From CAZPXZ01 sp965219495 (GTDB taxonomy: Bacteria > Pseudomonadota > Alphaproteobacteria > Rhodobacterales > CAZPXZ01), in NCBI GenBank assembly GCA_965219495.1, contig OZ244777.1, positions 434,001 through 498,000 on the forward strand: a stretch of DNA of 64,000 nt, in the 5' to 3' direction. Each line of letters begins with the position of its first letter. Position 1 is the first letter of the stretch. Both the position numbers and the translations under genes were made by a program. Shown here one piece after another: positions 34,624 to 43,488 of the stretch. Below the pieces are notes generated by a model. It was not told the DNA's origin and ran no database searches. It was given only the letters and a program-made list of their open reading frames with translations.

Positions 34624-35643
34624 TCAGACATCTTCGACCGGGCTCCAACGCCCCTGCGCATTTGACTTTAGGGCGGCTTCCATGATCGACACCGACGCGA
34701 AAGCAGCATCCAGTTCCTCGGCCAACTCCATGTCGCTGACTTCTCCTTTGATCTGGGCAATCAGGCGGTCGATCCGCATGGGTCTGTTCGCCACAGGCTC
34801 GATCAGTTTGTAGTCGTAGCGCCCGGTGTAGTGGCGCAATTCGTGATCGGTTTCCAAGTAGTCGTCCTTGGTGCCGATGATCGAGCCGTTATGGCCGAAT
34901 ACCGACAGAGTGTTCATGCCGCCGACAGCGATCCAGCCAGCCTCGACATTGCCTAAGACGCCGTTTTTGAACCGAATATGAATGACACCGTAATCGTCGA
35001 TATGGCTGTAGTTGCCTGAAAGATTTGTGGACATGGCAAGGACCTCTTCGGCCCCGCCCATGAACCATGACAACAGATTCACGCTGTGAGTGCCAAGATC
35101 AACTATGCCGCCACCGCCCGATACAGCCGGATCGACAAACCACTGCACCGTCGGGTCATCGAAACGGTTGATCAGAGCCGCGTTCAATTTGTTGACATGG
35201 TTGATATGGGTGATCTTGCCTAACGCGCCGTCCCGCACCATCTCGCGCGCCTTCAGATAACCACCATAGCCCAGCCGGAAGTAACCCGTGCTCAGGCTGT
35301 TCTGGTTTTGGGCCAACAGATCCTTAATCTCGCGCGCTTCAGCAACCGTCAGACTCAACGGCTTTTCGCACATGATCGGCTTGCCCGATGTAATGACTGG
35401 GCGCAGCAGGGACAGGCGTTGGTTGTTGGGCGCGCAGATTACGAAGCCATCGATTGTCCCAGCGGCGCAGATGGCTTCCAAATAGTCCACAAAGTTGGCG
35501 CCTACCGCGGCGGCATTGGTCGAGCCCCGCACCGGGTCATCATCCCAGATATGTGAGATCTGGACTCCTTCCATCCCGGCAATTTGATCTGAGAAGCGCT
35601 CAAAATGCACATGTGCCGTCGATATGAAGCCCAGATTGATAAT
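34624..35643 (-). CDS. Gfo/Idh/MocA family sugar oxidoreductase, probable ATT start
   Basis: An NAD(P)-dependent dehydrogenase of the Gfo/Idh/MocA type. It has GFVICAPNNQRL, the EKPLS motif (MCEKPLSLTVAEA) with the catalytic Lys, and SGGGGIVDLGTHSVNLL. The first standard start is a GTG at 35610, but that would remove the first Rossmann strand. The frame continues upstream as IINLGFISTAH, exactly the expected first strand, up to an ATT at 35643. An AAAGGA ribosome-binding site lies seven bases before it. I therefore place the start there (339 residues). It is the last gene of the binding-protein operon, four bases after the permease stop. Confidence 0.85.
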   Translation of the reverse strand: MINLGFISTAHVHFERFSDQIAGMEGVQISHIWDDDPVRGSTNAAAVGANFVDYLEAICAAGTIDGFVICAPNNQRLSLLRPVITSGKPIMCEKPLSLTVAEAREIKDLLAQNQNSLSTGYFRLGYGGYLKAREMVRDGALGKITHINHVNKLNAALINRFDDPTVQWFVDPAVSGGGGIVDLGTHSVNLLSWFMGGAEEVLAMSTNLSGNYSHIDDYGVIHIRFKNGVLGNVEAGWIAVGGMNTLSVFGHNGSIIGTKDDYLETDHELRHYTGRYDYKLIEPVANRPMRIDRLIAQIKGEVSDMELAEELDAAFASVSIMEAALKSNAQGRWSPVEDV

Positions 35644-35647
35644 TGAA

Positions 35648-36490
35648 TTATCCTTTTACGGCGCCTGTGGTCATCGATTTGATGATCATGCGTTGGAGCA
35701 GAACGAAAATTAATACCGCCGGCAGGATCGACAGAACCGAAGCAGCCGCCACCAGCTCCTGTCCGCCGCCCTCATAGTCGCCTTGGAATTTCAACAGCCC
35801 CACTGCTATCGGCAAAAGCTTTGCTTTGGACAGCAGGATAAAAGGGATGATGAAATTGCCCCAATTGGTGATAATGTTGATGATGAACGACGCCATGAGG
35901 CCCGAGATAAGCGTTGGCAGCACCACGCGGAACACGGCACCAAGCCGGGAACACCCGTCGATCATCGCAGATTCTTCCAAGCTTCTGGGCACCTTGTCGC
36001 AAAAGCCCTTCAACAGCCATGTAGTCATCGGGATCTGCACGCCGATATAGACGCAGATCACCACAAGATGCGAATTCAACAGGCCCATCATCCGCAGGTA
36101 GCGATAAAGCGGAACCAGGATGATGATGCCAGAGAACATCTTGAACACGAGGATCAGAATCAACGCCGTCTTGCGGCCTTTCCAGTCGAACCGCGAAAAG
36201 GCATAGGCGCTTGGAAGGCAGATCAGGCTGGCGCCCAAAGCGCCGAAAAAAGACAGCTTCAGCGCGTTCCAGAGGTAGAGATCAAAGAACGGGAAGGCGA
36301 GAACGGTTTTGAAGTTTTCCAGGGTTGGGTTCTTGGGCAGGATGCGCAGGCCGTCGAACAGCACATCTTCTTGCGATCCCAATGCCACGGAAAAGCTCCA
36401 GAAGACCGGAAAGATGAAGAAGATCCCGATGATCATGTAAAAGAAATAGGTGGCCAGATCGCCGAGCAGAGCTTCCTGAGACTGCCTCAT
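35648..36490 (-). CDS. Carbohydrate ABC transporter permease (MalG/UgpE type)
   Basis: 280 residues with six membrane helices and the EAA loop (EESAMIDGCSRLGAVFRVVL, near residue 190) that contacts the ATPase. The N-terminal segment FPVFWSFSVALG is usual for MalG-type subunits. It pairs with the permease encoded upstream, whose stop overlaps this start by four bases. The expected complex is two permeases, two copies of the ATPase at 43567 and the binding protein at 37521, importing a sugar or sugar derivative. Confidence 0.92.
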   Translation of the reverse strand: MRQSQEALLGDLATYFFYMIIGIFFIFPVFWSFSVALGSQEDVLFDGLRILPKNPTLENFKTVLAFPFFDLYLWNALKLSFFGALGASLICLPSAYAFSRFDWKGRKTALILILVFKMFSGIIILVPLYRYLRMMGLLNSHLVVICVYIGVQIPMTTWLLKGFCDKVPRSLEESAMIDGCSRLGAVFRVVLPTLISGLMASFIINIITNWGNFIIPFILLSKAKLLPIAVGLLKFQGDYEGGGQELVAAASVLSILPAVLIFVLLQRMIIKSMTTGAVKG

Positions 36491-37407
36491 TCCTTGTCCA
36501 ACTCGATCAGGCGCATATAGGCGAATGTAAGCGCTAGGGAGATCAGCATCAGGACCACGGCAAAGACACTGCCGAGCGCTATGTCGCCGCGTGAAAACAC
36601 CGTGTTCAGGATGAAAAGCGACATGACCTCTGTCGCGCGACCCGGCCCGCCGCCAGTCAGCGCGAGGATAATTTCCAGGCTGTTCAGCGTCGCGATGGTG
36701 ATCAGGATCAGCACGATGGTTATGATCGCTTTCATCTGCGGCACGGTGATGAAGATCAGCTGTTGCCAGGGCCTTGCCCCATCAACGGCAGACGCTGCAT
36801 AAAGGTTGCTCGGCAGGGTAGAGACCGCCGCATACAAGACGATCATCGAAAAAGCAGTGCCTTTCCAGATATTTGCGATGCAGACAGAAATCAGCGCGTT
36901 GGTGTTGTCGGACAAGAACCGGATAGGCTCATACCCGAAGGACTGCAGCGCGTTGTTTAAAAAGCCGACGCTGGCCTCGCTGAGAAGGTAGTTCCATGAA
37001 ATGCCCGCGCTGACGCCGGGGATCATCCAGGAAATCAGAACTGCGACCTTGATGAGTGTTGTCCCAGGCAATCGGCGATCTGTGGCCCGGCGCAGAATGA
37101 CCGCCAGGATCAGCCCAAGGACCAGTTGCCCCACTACGCTGACAAATACGAAAATGAACGTGACCCACACGGTCTCGAAAAAGCCGCTCGTCGAGAAGGC
37201 CTCGACAATCGTGTCGAAAGTAAAATTATAAGTGCGTTTAAAGAGGTGGGCATTGGTAAAGCTGATGCGGATGACGTCGATGATCGGCCAAAGATAAAAA
37301 ACACCCAGCAACAGGATTGTTGGCATCAACCATATGTAGGGGTTTTCTTCGCTCACCCATTTTTTCAGGAAATAGCCCGACAACACGGCCCCCATCCGGT
37401 TCTTCAA
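36487..37407 (-). CDS. Sugar ABC transporter permease (MalF/UgpA type)
   Basis: 306 residues, six membrane helices. Typical features are YIWLMPTILLLGVFYLWPI at the first helix, the EAA-like loop YAASAVDGARPWQQLIFITV and GGGPGRATEVMSLFI near the end. The stop overlaps the next permease start. A cluster of 17-base repeats and a hairpin separate it from the upstream binding-protein gene. Confidence 0.92.
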   Translation of the reverse strand: MKNRMGAVLSGYFLKKWVSEENPYIWLMPTILLLGVFYLWPIIDVIRISFTNAHLFKRTYNFTFDTIVEAFSTSGFFETVWVTFIFVFVSVVGQLVLGLILAVILRRATDRRLPGTTLIKVAVLISWMIPGVSAGISWNYLLSEASVGFLNNALQSFGYEPIRFLSDNTNALISVCIANIWKGTAFSMIVLYAAVSTLPSNLYAASAVDGARPWQQLIFITVPQMKAIITIVLILITIATLNSLEIILALTGGGPGRATEVMSLFILNTVFSRGDIALGSVFAVVLMLISLALTFAYMRLIELDKE

Positions 37408-37416
37408 TAAGGGTCC

Positions 37417-37441
37417 TGGCGGCAGGGAAACCGTGCCGCCA
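37417..37441 (-). promoter_or_regulatory. Stem-loop between binding-protein and permease genes
   Basis: TGGCGGCA (37417-37424) and TGCCGCCA (37434-37441) form an 8-bp G/C-rich stem with a 9-base loop, 10 bases before the permease gene in the direction of transcription. Hairpins at this place usually protect the binding-protein mRNA or dampen read-through. Confidence 0.6.
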
Positions 37442-37513
37442 GGGAAACCGTGCCGCCAGGGAAACCGTGCCGCCAGGGAAACCGTGCCGCCAGGGAAACC
37501 GTGCCGCCAGGGA
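37418..37513. repeat. 17-base tandem repeat, about 5.6 copies
   Basis: Four exact units of GCCGCCAGGGAAACCGT start at 37435, 37452, 37469 and 37486, with a partial unit at 37503-37513 and a diverged unit at 37418-37434. It starts seven bases after the stop of the binding-protein gene. Any GCCGCC/GGCGGC pair can fold only with the diverged end unit. Copy number is likely to vary. Confidence 0.9.
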
Positions 37514-37520
37514 ATTTGGG

Positions 37521-38825
37521 TCAGAGTTTGTTGAAAGCCGTCATCGCAGCCTTGAATGCCTCGTCGGTCGCTTCTTCGGCCGTCTTGCTGCCTGTGATGA
37601 CATCCGCCATCAGCGTATAGATTGCCTCAGAAACAGCGGGGTACACCGCAAAACCGGGCCGTGCGACACCATCCTCAAGTACTTCCTTTACCATGGTGAA
37701 ATGCGGGGTGGCACCCCAGGACACCTTGTCGAACATCGATTTCTGAGTTGGAATGCGCTTCATGTACTCCTGAATGACGCCGTCCATGTGGACCTCTTTT
37801 ATCAACGTGGCGCACATCTGCTGTTTTTCTTCGTCATCCGACATCGATGCAAGCGTCCAGCCGCCCACGCCCGAGGCATGCATGCCGGTCTCTGGGCCCG
37901 GAATCTTCGAGCCAACCCATCTGCCTTCGAGGTCCGGATTGCCCTTGATTACATTGCCCAAGCCCCAGTGGCCGTTGATCGACATGGCGGCAGTGCCATT
38001 GATGATTGCGGCCTCAACGTCGCGATATTGGTTCTGGAAAGACACGACGGACTGCGGAATCAGACCCTCGGCAGCCATCGAGCCATAAAGATTGAACGCA
38101 TTGATCATCTTCTGGCGGTTCTCGCCTTCGCCGAAAATTGGCTTTCCCTGATCGTCGAGCAATTTGCCGCCCTGCGCCCAGAAATGCGCCAACCAGTCAA
38201 ACGTCGTGGCCTCGACGCGCGCGCCGTTCACAACCAGGCCATCCATGCCCTTTTCCTTGGCGACACGGGCCGCTGCCTTCAGCTCGTCCCAGGTTTCTGG
38301 GGCGTCGGGGATAATGTCTGTTCTGCGATACAGCATACGCGCATCGGTATTCACCCACCAGGCGAAGATTTCGCCATTGGGGCCGGACACCAGATTCCTG
38401 ACAAAGGGAAACAGGTCGTCCTTGTCTTCTTGCGAGAAATAGGGCGACAGGTTCTTGAGCAGGCCTAGATTCTTGTAGAACGGAACCCGGAACGAGTCGA
38501 TATACACGCAGCCAGGCCCATCGCCGGAAAAACCCGATTCTACCAGCTTTTGAACTTCTACGCCGTCATTGGGGCTATATCCCTGCAACTCGATGTACCA
38601 GTCGGGATGCGCGGCGGCGAAAGCTTCATACGCGCCCTGGAACGCGGCAGCAACGCCCTCGTTGCCGGAGCTGTTCGAATAGAAAGAATTCGGCATGAAC
38701 AGCATTTGCTTAGGCGCATTCGCGTCCCCGCCAATATGATCCAGTCCAACCGTCTGAGCCATTGCGCCGGTCGCGATACCCATCGCAAGCGCTGTAGTCG
38801 CCATGGTCCTGAACATTTTAAACAT
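37521..38825 (-). CDS. Extracellular sugar-binding protein of ABC transporter
   Basis: 434 residues with a Sec signal peptide (MFKMFRTMATTALAMG, predicted cleavage after ATGAMA). The mature part is a family 1 solute-binding protein: DGPGCVYIDSFRVPFYKNLG, FAWWVNTDARMLYRR, GTAAMSINGHWGLGNV and MRGIPTQKS-like RIPTQKSMF near the C-terminus. It delivers the substrate to the two permeases encoded downstream. It is the first gene of the operon, with a TTGACA promoter element 80-90 bases upstream. Confidence 0.92.
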   Translation of the reverse strand: MFKMFRTMATTALAMGIATGAMAQTVGLDHIGGDANAPKQMLFMPNSFYSNSSGNEGVAAAFQGAYEAFAAAHPDWYIELQGYSPNDGVEVQKLVESGFSGDGPGCVYIDSFRVPFYKNLGLLKNLSPYFSQEDKDDLFPFVRNLVSGPNGEIFAWWVNTDARMLYRRTDIIPDAPETWDELKAAARVAKEKGMDGLVVNGARVEATTFDWLAHFWAQGGKLLDDQGKPIFGEGENRQKMINAFNLYGSMAAEGLIPQSVVSFQNQYRDVEAAIINGTAAMSINGHWGLGNVIKGNPDLEGRWVGSKIPGPETGMHASGVGGWTLASMSDDEEKQQMCATLIKEVHMDGVIQEYMKRIPTQKSMFDKVSWGATPHFTMVKEVLEDGVARPGFAVYPAVSEAIYTLMADVITGSKTAEEATDEAFKAAMTAFNKL

Positions 38826-38918
38826 CCTCCCAAGTTGATAGATTTTGTTATGCCGAACAAAAGATTCAGCGCAGCCATTCCAGTAGGCTAAATGCCGAAC
38901 AACAAAATGTCAACACTT
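38826..38918 (-). promoter_or_regulatory. Left half of split divergent promoter (binding-protein operon)
   Basis: Read on the minus strand, TGTTGACATTTT (38916-38905) provides a -35 box TTGACA; 17 bases on lies TAGCCT as a weak -10. Two copies of TGCCGAACAA (38850-38859 and 38892-38901) lie downstream, possible operator sites. The upstream half of the original regulatory region is now at 43489-43566 because insertion sequences split it. Confidence 0.6.
38914..38918. repeat. Target duplication CACTT, left side of IS481/IS3-like element
   Basis: CACTT is repeated at 43489-43493, immediately outside the other end of the nested element. Confidence 0.85.
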
Positions 38919-38927
38919 TGTACCTGC

Positions 38928-40828
38928 CCCAGATCCGCGAGCTACTGCTATGGAACTGGGTCTGAGGAGGTTCTGGCGGAGATTTTGGCGCGAATTGCGC
39001 GAACAAGCCGGGTGATTCGTTTTCCGTCGCCCCGGGCGATCACCGGGGCGTAACGGATCGAGCGTTTGCGCAGAATTTCGGTGGCGCCCCCCGCTTCCGG
39101 TCACGGTTCGACGGCGGCTCGGATTTGCCGGCGGTTGCAGCGGGGAGCTCCCGGCGTCAGCCGGGAGCGGAGCATCTGGAAAGGCGTTTCAGGGCGGCGC
39201 GAAGTTCTTCGGTTCCGGCTTGCCGCAACACCAGGATCCATCTCCGCGCGTGCCAGACCAGGCGCGCGGCGTGGACCAGGATCACCGCCCGCAGCCGTTT
39301 CCAGTGGGCCCGGCGCAAGTCGGCTTCGAGGGCGCTATGGCCGAGCCAGACGTGGACGTTCAACGCCAGGATGGCGCCGTGCCACCAGGCCGCGTTGCTG
39401 CCGAACCGGCCGCAGGGCAGGATGCCGCCGGCGAGGCTGTTCTTGAGCGTATCGTGGACCTGCCCGGCGTCGCCGCAACGGCGGTTGGCGAAGGACAGGA
39501 CTTCTTCTGCCGGCATCGGTTTCGGTCCGAGGCCGTCCGGCCGCTCGCTGCCGGGCGCCGGGATGTTGGTCAGCAGCGCCCGAATGCCGTAGGCCGGGTG
39601 GCCGTCACGGGCGGGGATCTCGTTGGCCTTCACTCCGAGCGATCCGGGCCGGGGCCTTCGCACGGCAATGTAGCGAAGGATCTCGGGCCCCTTGCGATGG
39701 CCGTCGGCATTCGACACGAAGTTGATCTCGGCAATCGAGGCCACTTCGGCCTCCGGTTCTTTCGGCTTCTCCCCGAGCGGCTTCCATGCGGTCTCCGGGG
39801 TTCGCATCACTTGGTTCATCAGCGCCTCGGAATGCACCGCCGAAATCACCAAGCCGACCACCCCCAGGCGCCGGGCGCTGCCGGCCTCCGGCTGGGTCTC
39901 CGGACGGTTGCAGAGCCGGATCACCTCCGCCGCATGTGCGGCGCTGTCGCTGCGCACCGTCACCTCTTCGACCGCGCCGGGCAGCCGTTCCAGCGCCTCC
40001 AGCAGCACCCGGGCGTTGCCTTCCCTGGCCGGCACGTTGCCGTCGCGCATCTCCGAATGCACCATCAGCCCCAGTTCCGCGCAAAACACGTTCAGCGGCT
40101 GGTACCCCGTCTCCCCCGGACACACCCCGGTCGAAGCCCGGTAAGTCGGCAGCGCTTCGCGCTTGCCCGAGGCAACGATCGTCGCATCTAGGTCCAGGGT
40201 GATGCGGCGCAGGCCATGCCGGTCCACCAGTTGCGAAAACAGCCGCCGGGAGGTTTCCCAAAACACCGCCAGCGAGGCCGCCGGGCGCGGCACAATCGCC
40301 TCGCCCTTGCGCCGCTCCTGCCCCGCTTCCGCATCCTGGTGGCCGTGCAGCCAATCGAGCAAGGCCCGCGGAGATGGCAACGTCCGACGACGGCCGCCAC
40401 GCTGGCGGCGCGCCAGCCATTTCCTCCCCACGCCCAGAATCCGCGGCTCATACCGCCGAACCATCCCGCAAAGCCCCGGGTCCGCTTCCATTCGCTCCAG
40501 GTCTTCCGCGCAATCAAACCCCGGCACGTTCAGCAACACGATCGAAAGCAGCATCTGGCCGTCGGTCCAGCCCTGACCGCCCGACACACCCCGCGGAAGA
40601 GCGCGCAGCGCGCCGCTGCGCCAGAGCGCCTCAAGCCACAGCCCGGCGCCGCCATAGGCTGTCGAGACCGGTCCAGTCGCGGCAAATTGGTAGTTGACGG
40701 GGGAATTCGGATTTGCGACCATAATAGCACCCGGTTGGTGAAGAAATTGGGATGTTCATTCCTTCTATAACCCTTTGTAAATAAAGGGTCAACCGGGTAT
40801 CTCACAGAATTTAGCTCGCGGATCTGGG
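38928..40828 (-). mobile_element. IS1380-like insertion sequence (1901 bp)
   Basis: Perfect 17-base terminal repeats CCCAGATCCGCGAGCTA (38928-38944, inverted at 40812-40828) and a five-base target duplication CCTGC (38923-38927 and 40829-40833). It lies nine bases inside the left end of the IS481/IS3-like element. Upstream of its gene is a hairpin, ACCCTTT/AAAGGGT at 40770-40789, which may block outside transcription. Confidence 0.92.
39157..40722 (-). CDS. IS1380-like transposase
   Basis: 521 residues. The catalytic core has LDLDATIVASGKREALPTYR with the first Asp, GYQPLNVFCAELGLMVHSEM and RDGN, VTVRSDSAAHAAEVIRL with the second Asp, and a C-terminal part with FGSNAAWWHGAILALNVHVW. This order is typical of IS1380 transposases. 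The N-terminus MVANPNSPVNYQFAA starts 90 bases inside the right terminal repeat. No frameshift or stop is seen, so it may be functional. Confidence 0.85.
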   Translation of the reverse strand: MVANPNSPVNYQFAATGPVSTAYGGAGLWLEALWRSGALRALPRGVSGGQGWTDGQMLLSIVLLNVPGFDCAEDLERMEADPGLCGMVRRYEPRILGVGRKWLARRQRGGRRRTLPSPRALLDWLHGHQDAEAGQERRKGEAIVPRPAASLAVFWETSRRLFSQLVDRHGLRRITLDLDATIVASGKREALPTYRASTGVCPGETGYQPLNVFCAELGLMVHSEMRDGNVPAREGNARVLLEALERLPGAVEEVTVRSDSAAHAAEVIRLCNRPETQPEAGSARRLGVVGLVISAVHSEALMNQVMRTPETAWKPLGEKPKEPEAEVASIAEINFVSNADGHRKGPEILRYIAVRRPRPGSLGVKANEIPARDGHPAYGIRALLTNIPAPGSERPDGLGPKPMPAEEVLSFANRRCGDAGQVHDTLKNSLAGGILPCGRFGSNAAWWHGAILALNVHVWLGHSALEADLRRAHWKRLRAVILVHAARLVWHARRWILVLRQAGTEELRAALKRLSRCSAPG

Positions 40829-40833
40829 CCTGC

Positions 40834-40917
40834 TCAACACATATGAAGCGGCGGGGTCTCACTGATTCGCCGGCTCTGGAGATATTCGTCCGGGGTCAGT
40901 CCATCAAGTGCGATGGA
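40834..40917 (-). pseudogene. IS481/IS3-like transposase, C-terminal piece
   Basis: The minus strand encodes SIALDGLTPDEYLQSRRI and ends HMC stop, the typical C-terminal tail (H-S-ALG-TP-EY) of IS3/IS481 transposases. It continues in frame from the piece at 42381-43337 (NTQRPHD then SIALDG) once the IS110 element is removed. Confidence 0.88.
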
Positions 40918-42380
40918 GTGGACGCCCCCGATCTGCGGCGTCATGATGCGCCAGAATGAGAACGCACGCTTGTGTGCGTCTGAAACGCGAAAGGAAGCGT
41001 CCATGGAGAAGGTTAGCAAGGAAGCGTCCATGGAGAAGGTTAGCATAGTCGGTGTCGACATTTCAAAGAGGGTTTTTCAATTGCACGGGGCGTCGGCTTC
41101 CGGCTGGCCGGTTTTTGTGAAGAAGCTGTCGCGGAGCGGGTTCCTGCCGTTCCTCGAGGGCCTGCCGCCGTGCCTGGTCGTGATGGAGGCCTGCGGCGGC
41201 GTCCGCCACTGGGGCCGTCAGATCATCGCCATGGGACATGAGAGCCGGCTGGTGCCGCCGGTTTGCATCAAGCCCTTCGTCAAGCGGCGGAAGAGCGACG
41301 CGAACGACGCGGCCGCGATCGTTGAGGCGGCGCAGCGGCCGACCATGCGGTTCGTGGCGGTGAAGCCGGAAGCGGCCCAGGCCGACGCGATGCTGTTCCG
41401 GACCCGCGCTCTTTTCGTGCGGCAGCGCACGCAGACCGTGAACGCGCTGCGCGGCCATCTCGCAGAGTTCGGCCTGGTGTCGGCCCGCGGCGTGGCCAAT
41501 GTGGAGGCTCTGAGAGCCGAGCTGGAGAAGGCCGCCGAAGGGGTTCCGGAGCTGGTTCAGCAGTCCGCGGAGATGCTTTTTGGCCAGATCGACGCGCTGA
41601 GGGGGCGGATCGCGGAGCTTGAGCGCGAGCTGAAGCGACGGTCGCGGGAGCGCGGTGACATTACGAACCTGATGACAATCCCCGGGGTCGGTCCGGTCTG
41701 CGCGATGGCGGTGCAGGCCTTCGCCCCGCCGATGGAGAGCTTCAGACGCGGCAGGGACTTCGCCGCCTGGGCGGGGCTGACGCCGCGTCAGCATTCGACC
41801 GCCGGCCGGCAGAGGCTCGGCAGGATCACGAAGATGGGGCAGCGCGACATCCGGAGCCTGCTCGTCCTCGGCGCGGTCTCCGTGCTGCGTCATCAGAGAG
41901 GCCGGGAGGAGATTGCGGACCCATGGCTGCGGAGGATGATTGAGGAGAAGCCGTTCAAAGTGGCCGCGGCGGCCCTGGCGAACAGGATGGCGCGCGTCAT
42001 CTGGGCGCTTTCCGTGCGGAACGACACCTGGCGGCCAATGGCGGCGTGACGGCCGCCTGGAGAGAAAGAGGAAACTGAGGAAGGAGAGAATTCGGGACCT
42101 CAGCCCGCGCGCCGCGCGGCGTGACGAGCGGGCGGCCCCCGGACTGTGCGCCGGGAGCGAAGGACAGCGCAGGGGCAAGAGTCGGACAGACGGGGCCGGA
42201 AAACCAGCCAGTGACGCAGGGCTTCGAGCCCGGAAGTGCGATTTGGATCCGGTCCGCGAACACCATGCGGGCCCGCGGCCGAAAGCGCCGCATCTGAGAG
42301 GCCGGACATACGACGGCGCCCGACGCAGGCTTCCTGCATTGCCGAGATTCCCGGTTGCGCTCAAGGGGGCGTCCACATAC
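40918..42380 (+). mobile_element. IS110-family element (IS1111-like)
   Basis: About 1463 bases. Subterminal inverted repeats GTGGACGCCCCC (40918-40929) and GGGGGCGTCCAC (42365-42376) lie near the ends, as in the IS1111 group, and there is no target duplication. The borders are set by the reading frame of the interrupted transposase, which closes exactly when this segment is removed. It carries one gene on the plus strand, opposite to the host element's gene. Confidence 0.85.
41003..42049 (+). CDS. IS110-family (DEDD) transposase
   Basis: 348 residues from the ATG at 41003, or 339 from 41030; a 27-base tandem duplication has doubled the start region, including its ATG, without shifting the frame. 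The N-terminal DEDD domain is visible: VSIVGVDISKRVFQLHG, LVVMEACGGVRHWGRQI and KRRKSDANDAAAIVEA. The C-terminal transposase_20 domain has TIPGVGPVCAMAVQAF and FAAWAGLTPRQHSTAGR with the conserved Ser region. The enzyme looks intact. An upstream in-frame ATG at 40913 lies outside the element. Confidence 0.92.
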   Translation: MEKVSKEASMEKVSIVGVDISKRVFQLHGASASGWPVFVKKLSRSGFLPFLEGLPPCLVVMEACGGVRHWGRQIIAMGHESRLVPPVCIKPFVKRRKSDANDAAAIVEAAQRPTMRFVAVKPEAAQADAMLFRTRALFVRQRTQTVNALRGHLAEFGLVSARGVANVEALRAELEKAAEGVPELVQQSAEMLFGQIDALRGRIAELERELKRRSRERGDITNLMTIPGVGPVCAMAVQAFAPPMESFRRGRDFAAWAGLTPRQHSTAGRQRLGRITKMGQRDIRSLLVLGAVSVLRHQRGREEIADPWLRRMIEEKPFKVAAAALANRMARVIWALSVRNDTWRPMAA

Positions 42381-43337
42381 GTCATGCGGCCTCTGGGTGT
42401 TGTAGAAGTCGATGTATTCGTCGATGAGGGGTCTGAGCCCGGAGACGTTCACGGCGGTGTCCTGGACATTGTAGAATTCGTTTCTGAGTGTCGCCTGCAT
42501 CCGTTCGACGCGGCCGTTCTGTTTCGGCGACTTCGGCGGCAAGACAGCGAGGGTGATGTTCCTGTCTCCGCACGCGGCCTCGAACTCAGCCATGAATTCG
42601 GATCCGCCGTCGACCTGCACGGCCTCGACTGTGAACGGCGCTTCGCGGACCAGTTTGTCAAGGAAGCGGGCGGCGCTGGCTGCGGTCGCGTTCGCGGCGG
42701 CCATGCCGCAGCACCAGCGCGAGAGGCGGTCGACGGCGGTGAAGTGTCTGACGGTCCGGCCGGGCCGCAGCGACACGGTGAGGGTGTCGACCTGCACCGC
42801 CTGTCCGGGCCGGGCGGCCCGGAGGGCGCGGGGGATCCGCACCGCGTGCGGGCGCCGGTTCCGGCTGCGCCGGCGCTGCGGCGTGAAGGCGCTGACCGGG
42901 GCCATGCGGCCTCTGCTGACCAGATCATGGATGACCCGCCCGACCGTCGCGTCGGAGACCGCGGTCCCCTCACGGCACAGCACGGCCGCGATCTTTCCCC
43001 TCCCCCAGGCCGGGAACCGCATGCGCAGCTCCCGCACGCGGCTCTCAAGCCGGCGCCGCGGCGCCGGCCGCCGGCAGCGGCGCGGACGGGTCGGGAGCAG
43101 CTGCGGCTGCTTCTCCCAGCGCCGCAGCGTGGACAGCGGAACGCCGACGGCGCGCGCCGCCTGTTCAACAGTGAGGCCGTCGCGCCGGGCCCGCCGCCAG
43201 CGGCGGACGAAATCAGCGCGCATGCGGGTTCCCGCGTCGGTTTGAGACAAAACCCGTGACGCGCGGGCGGCGTTTCTGATAACATGGCCGGGCAAGCCGA
43301 AAACTTGCATTGGGGTTCTCCTTTTCGGTTTCAACAA
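42381..43337 (-). pseudogene. IS481/IS3-like transposase, N-terminal and catalytic piece
   Basis: About 319 residues from the ATG at 43337. A helix-turn-helix (GLTVEQAARAVGVPLSTLRR) is followed by the integrase core with Asp in GQAVQVDTLTV, Asp in EAVQVDGGSEF and Glu in QNGRVERMQATLRNEF, so the DDE triad is complete. After YIDFYNTQRPHD the frame enters the IS110 element and picks up about 125 unrelated residues. The last 27 residues of the original protein are at 40834-40917. Confidence 0.88.
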
Positions 43338-43488
43338 CCAAGCGAACTGATGGAGAACCCCGCCCCTCAGGGCAAGTCAAAATCTGATCCGGGGGTCTTG
43401 GAACCCTCCGGTCGGGCTGCGCCCTCCCTCCGGTTTCCAAGACCCCCGGCGCCGCCCGAAAAAGTTTATATGTGTCTGAGCAGGTACA

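Larger units (their letters stand above)
38919..43488 (-). mobile_element. IS481/IS3-like element interrupted by two further insertion sequences
   Basis: The ends are TGTACCTGCTCA...CACATAT: left end 38919-38927 continued at 40834 after the IS1380 insertion, right end read inward from 43488 (one extra base in the right copy). TG/CA termini and the five-base CACTT duplication fit IS3/IS481. Removing the IS1380 element with one CCTGC copy and the IS110 element leaves about 1.2 kb, the normal size of IS481 members. It holds one transposase gene, now in two pieces. Confidence 0.88.

Noticed and set aside
37418..37513. 17-base repeats as CRISPR or as coding repeat
   Set aside because: No spacers, between a stop and a start codon, and the period is not a multiple of three.
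41063..42385. 440-codon minus-strand frame antisense to the IS110 transposase
   Set aside because: Shadow frame of a G/C-rich gene; the plus-strand DEDD transposase explains the sequence.
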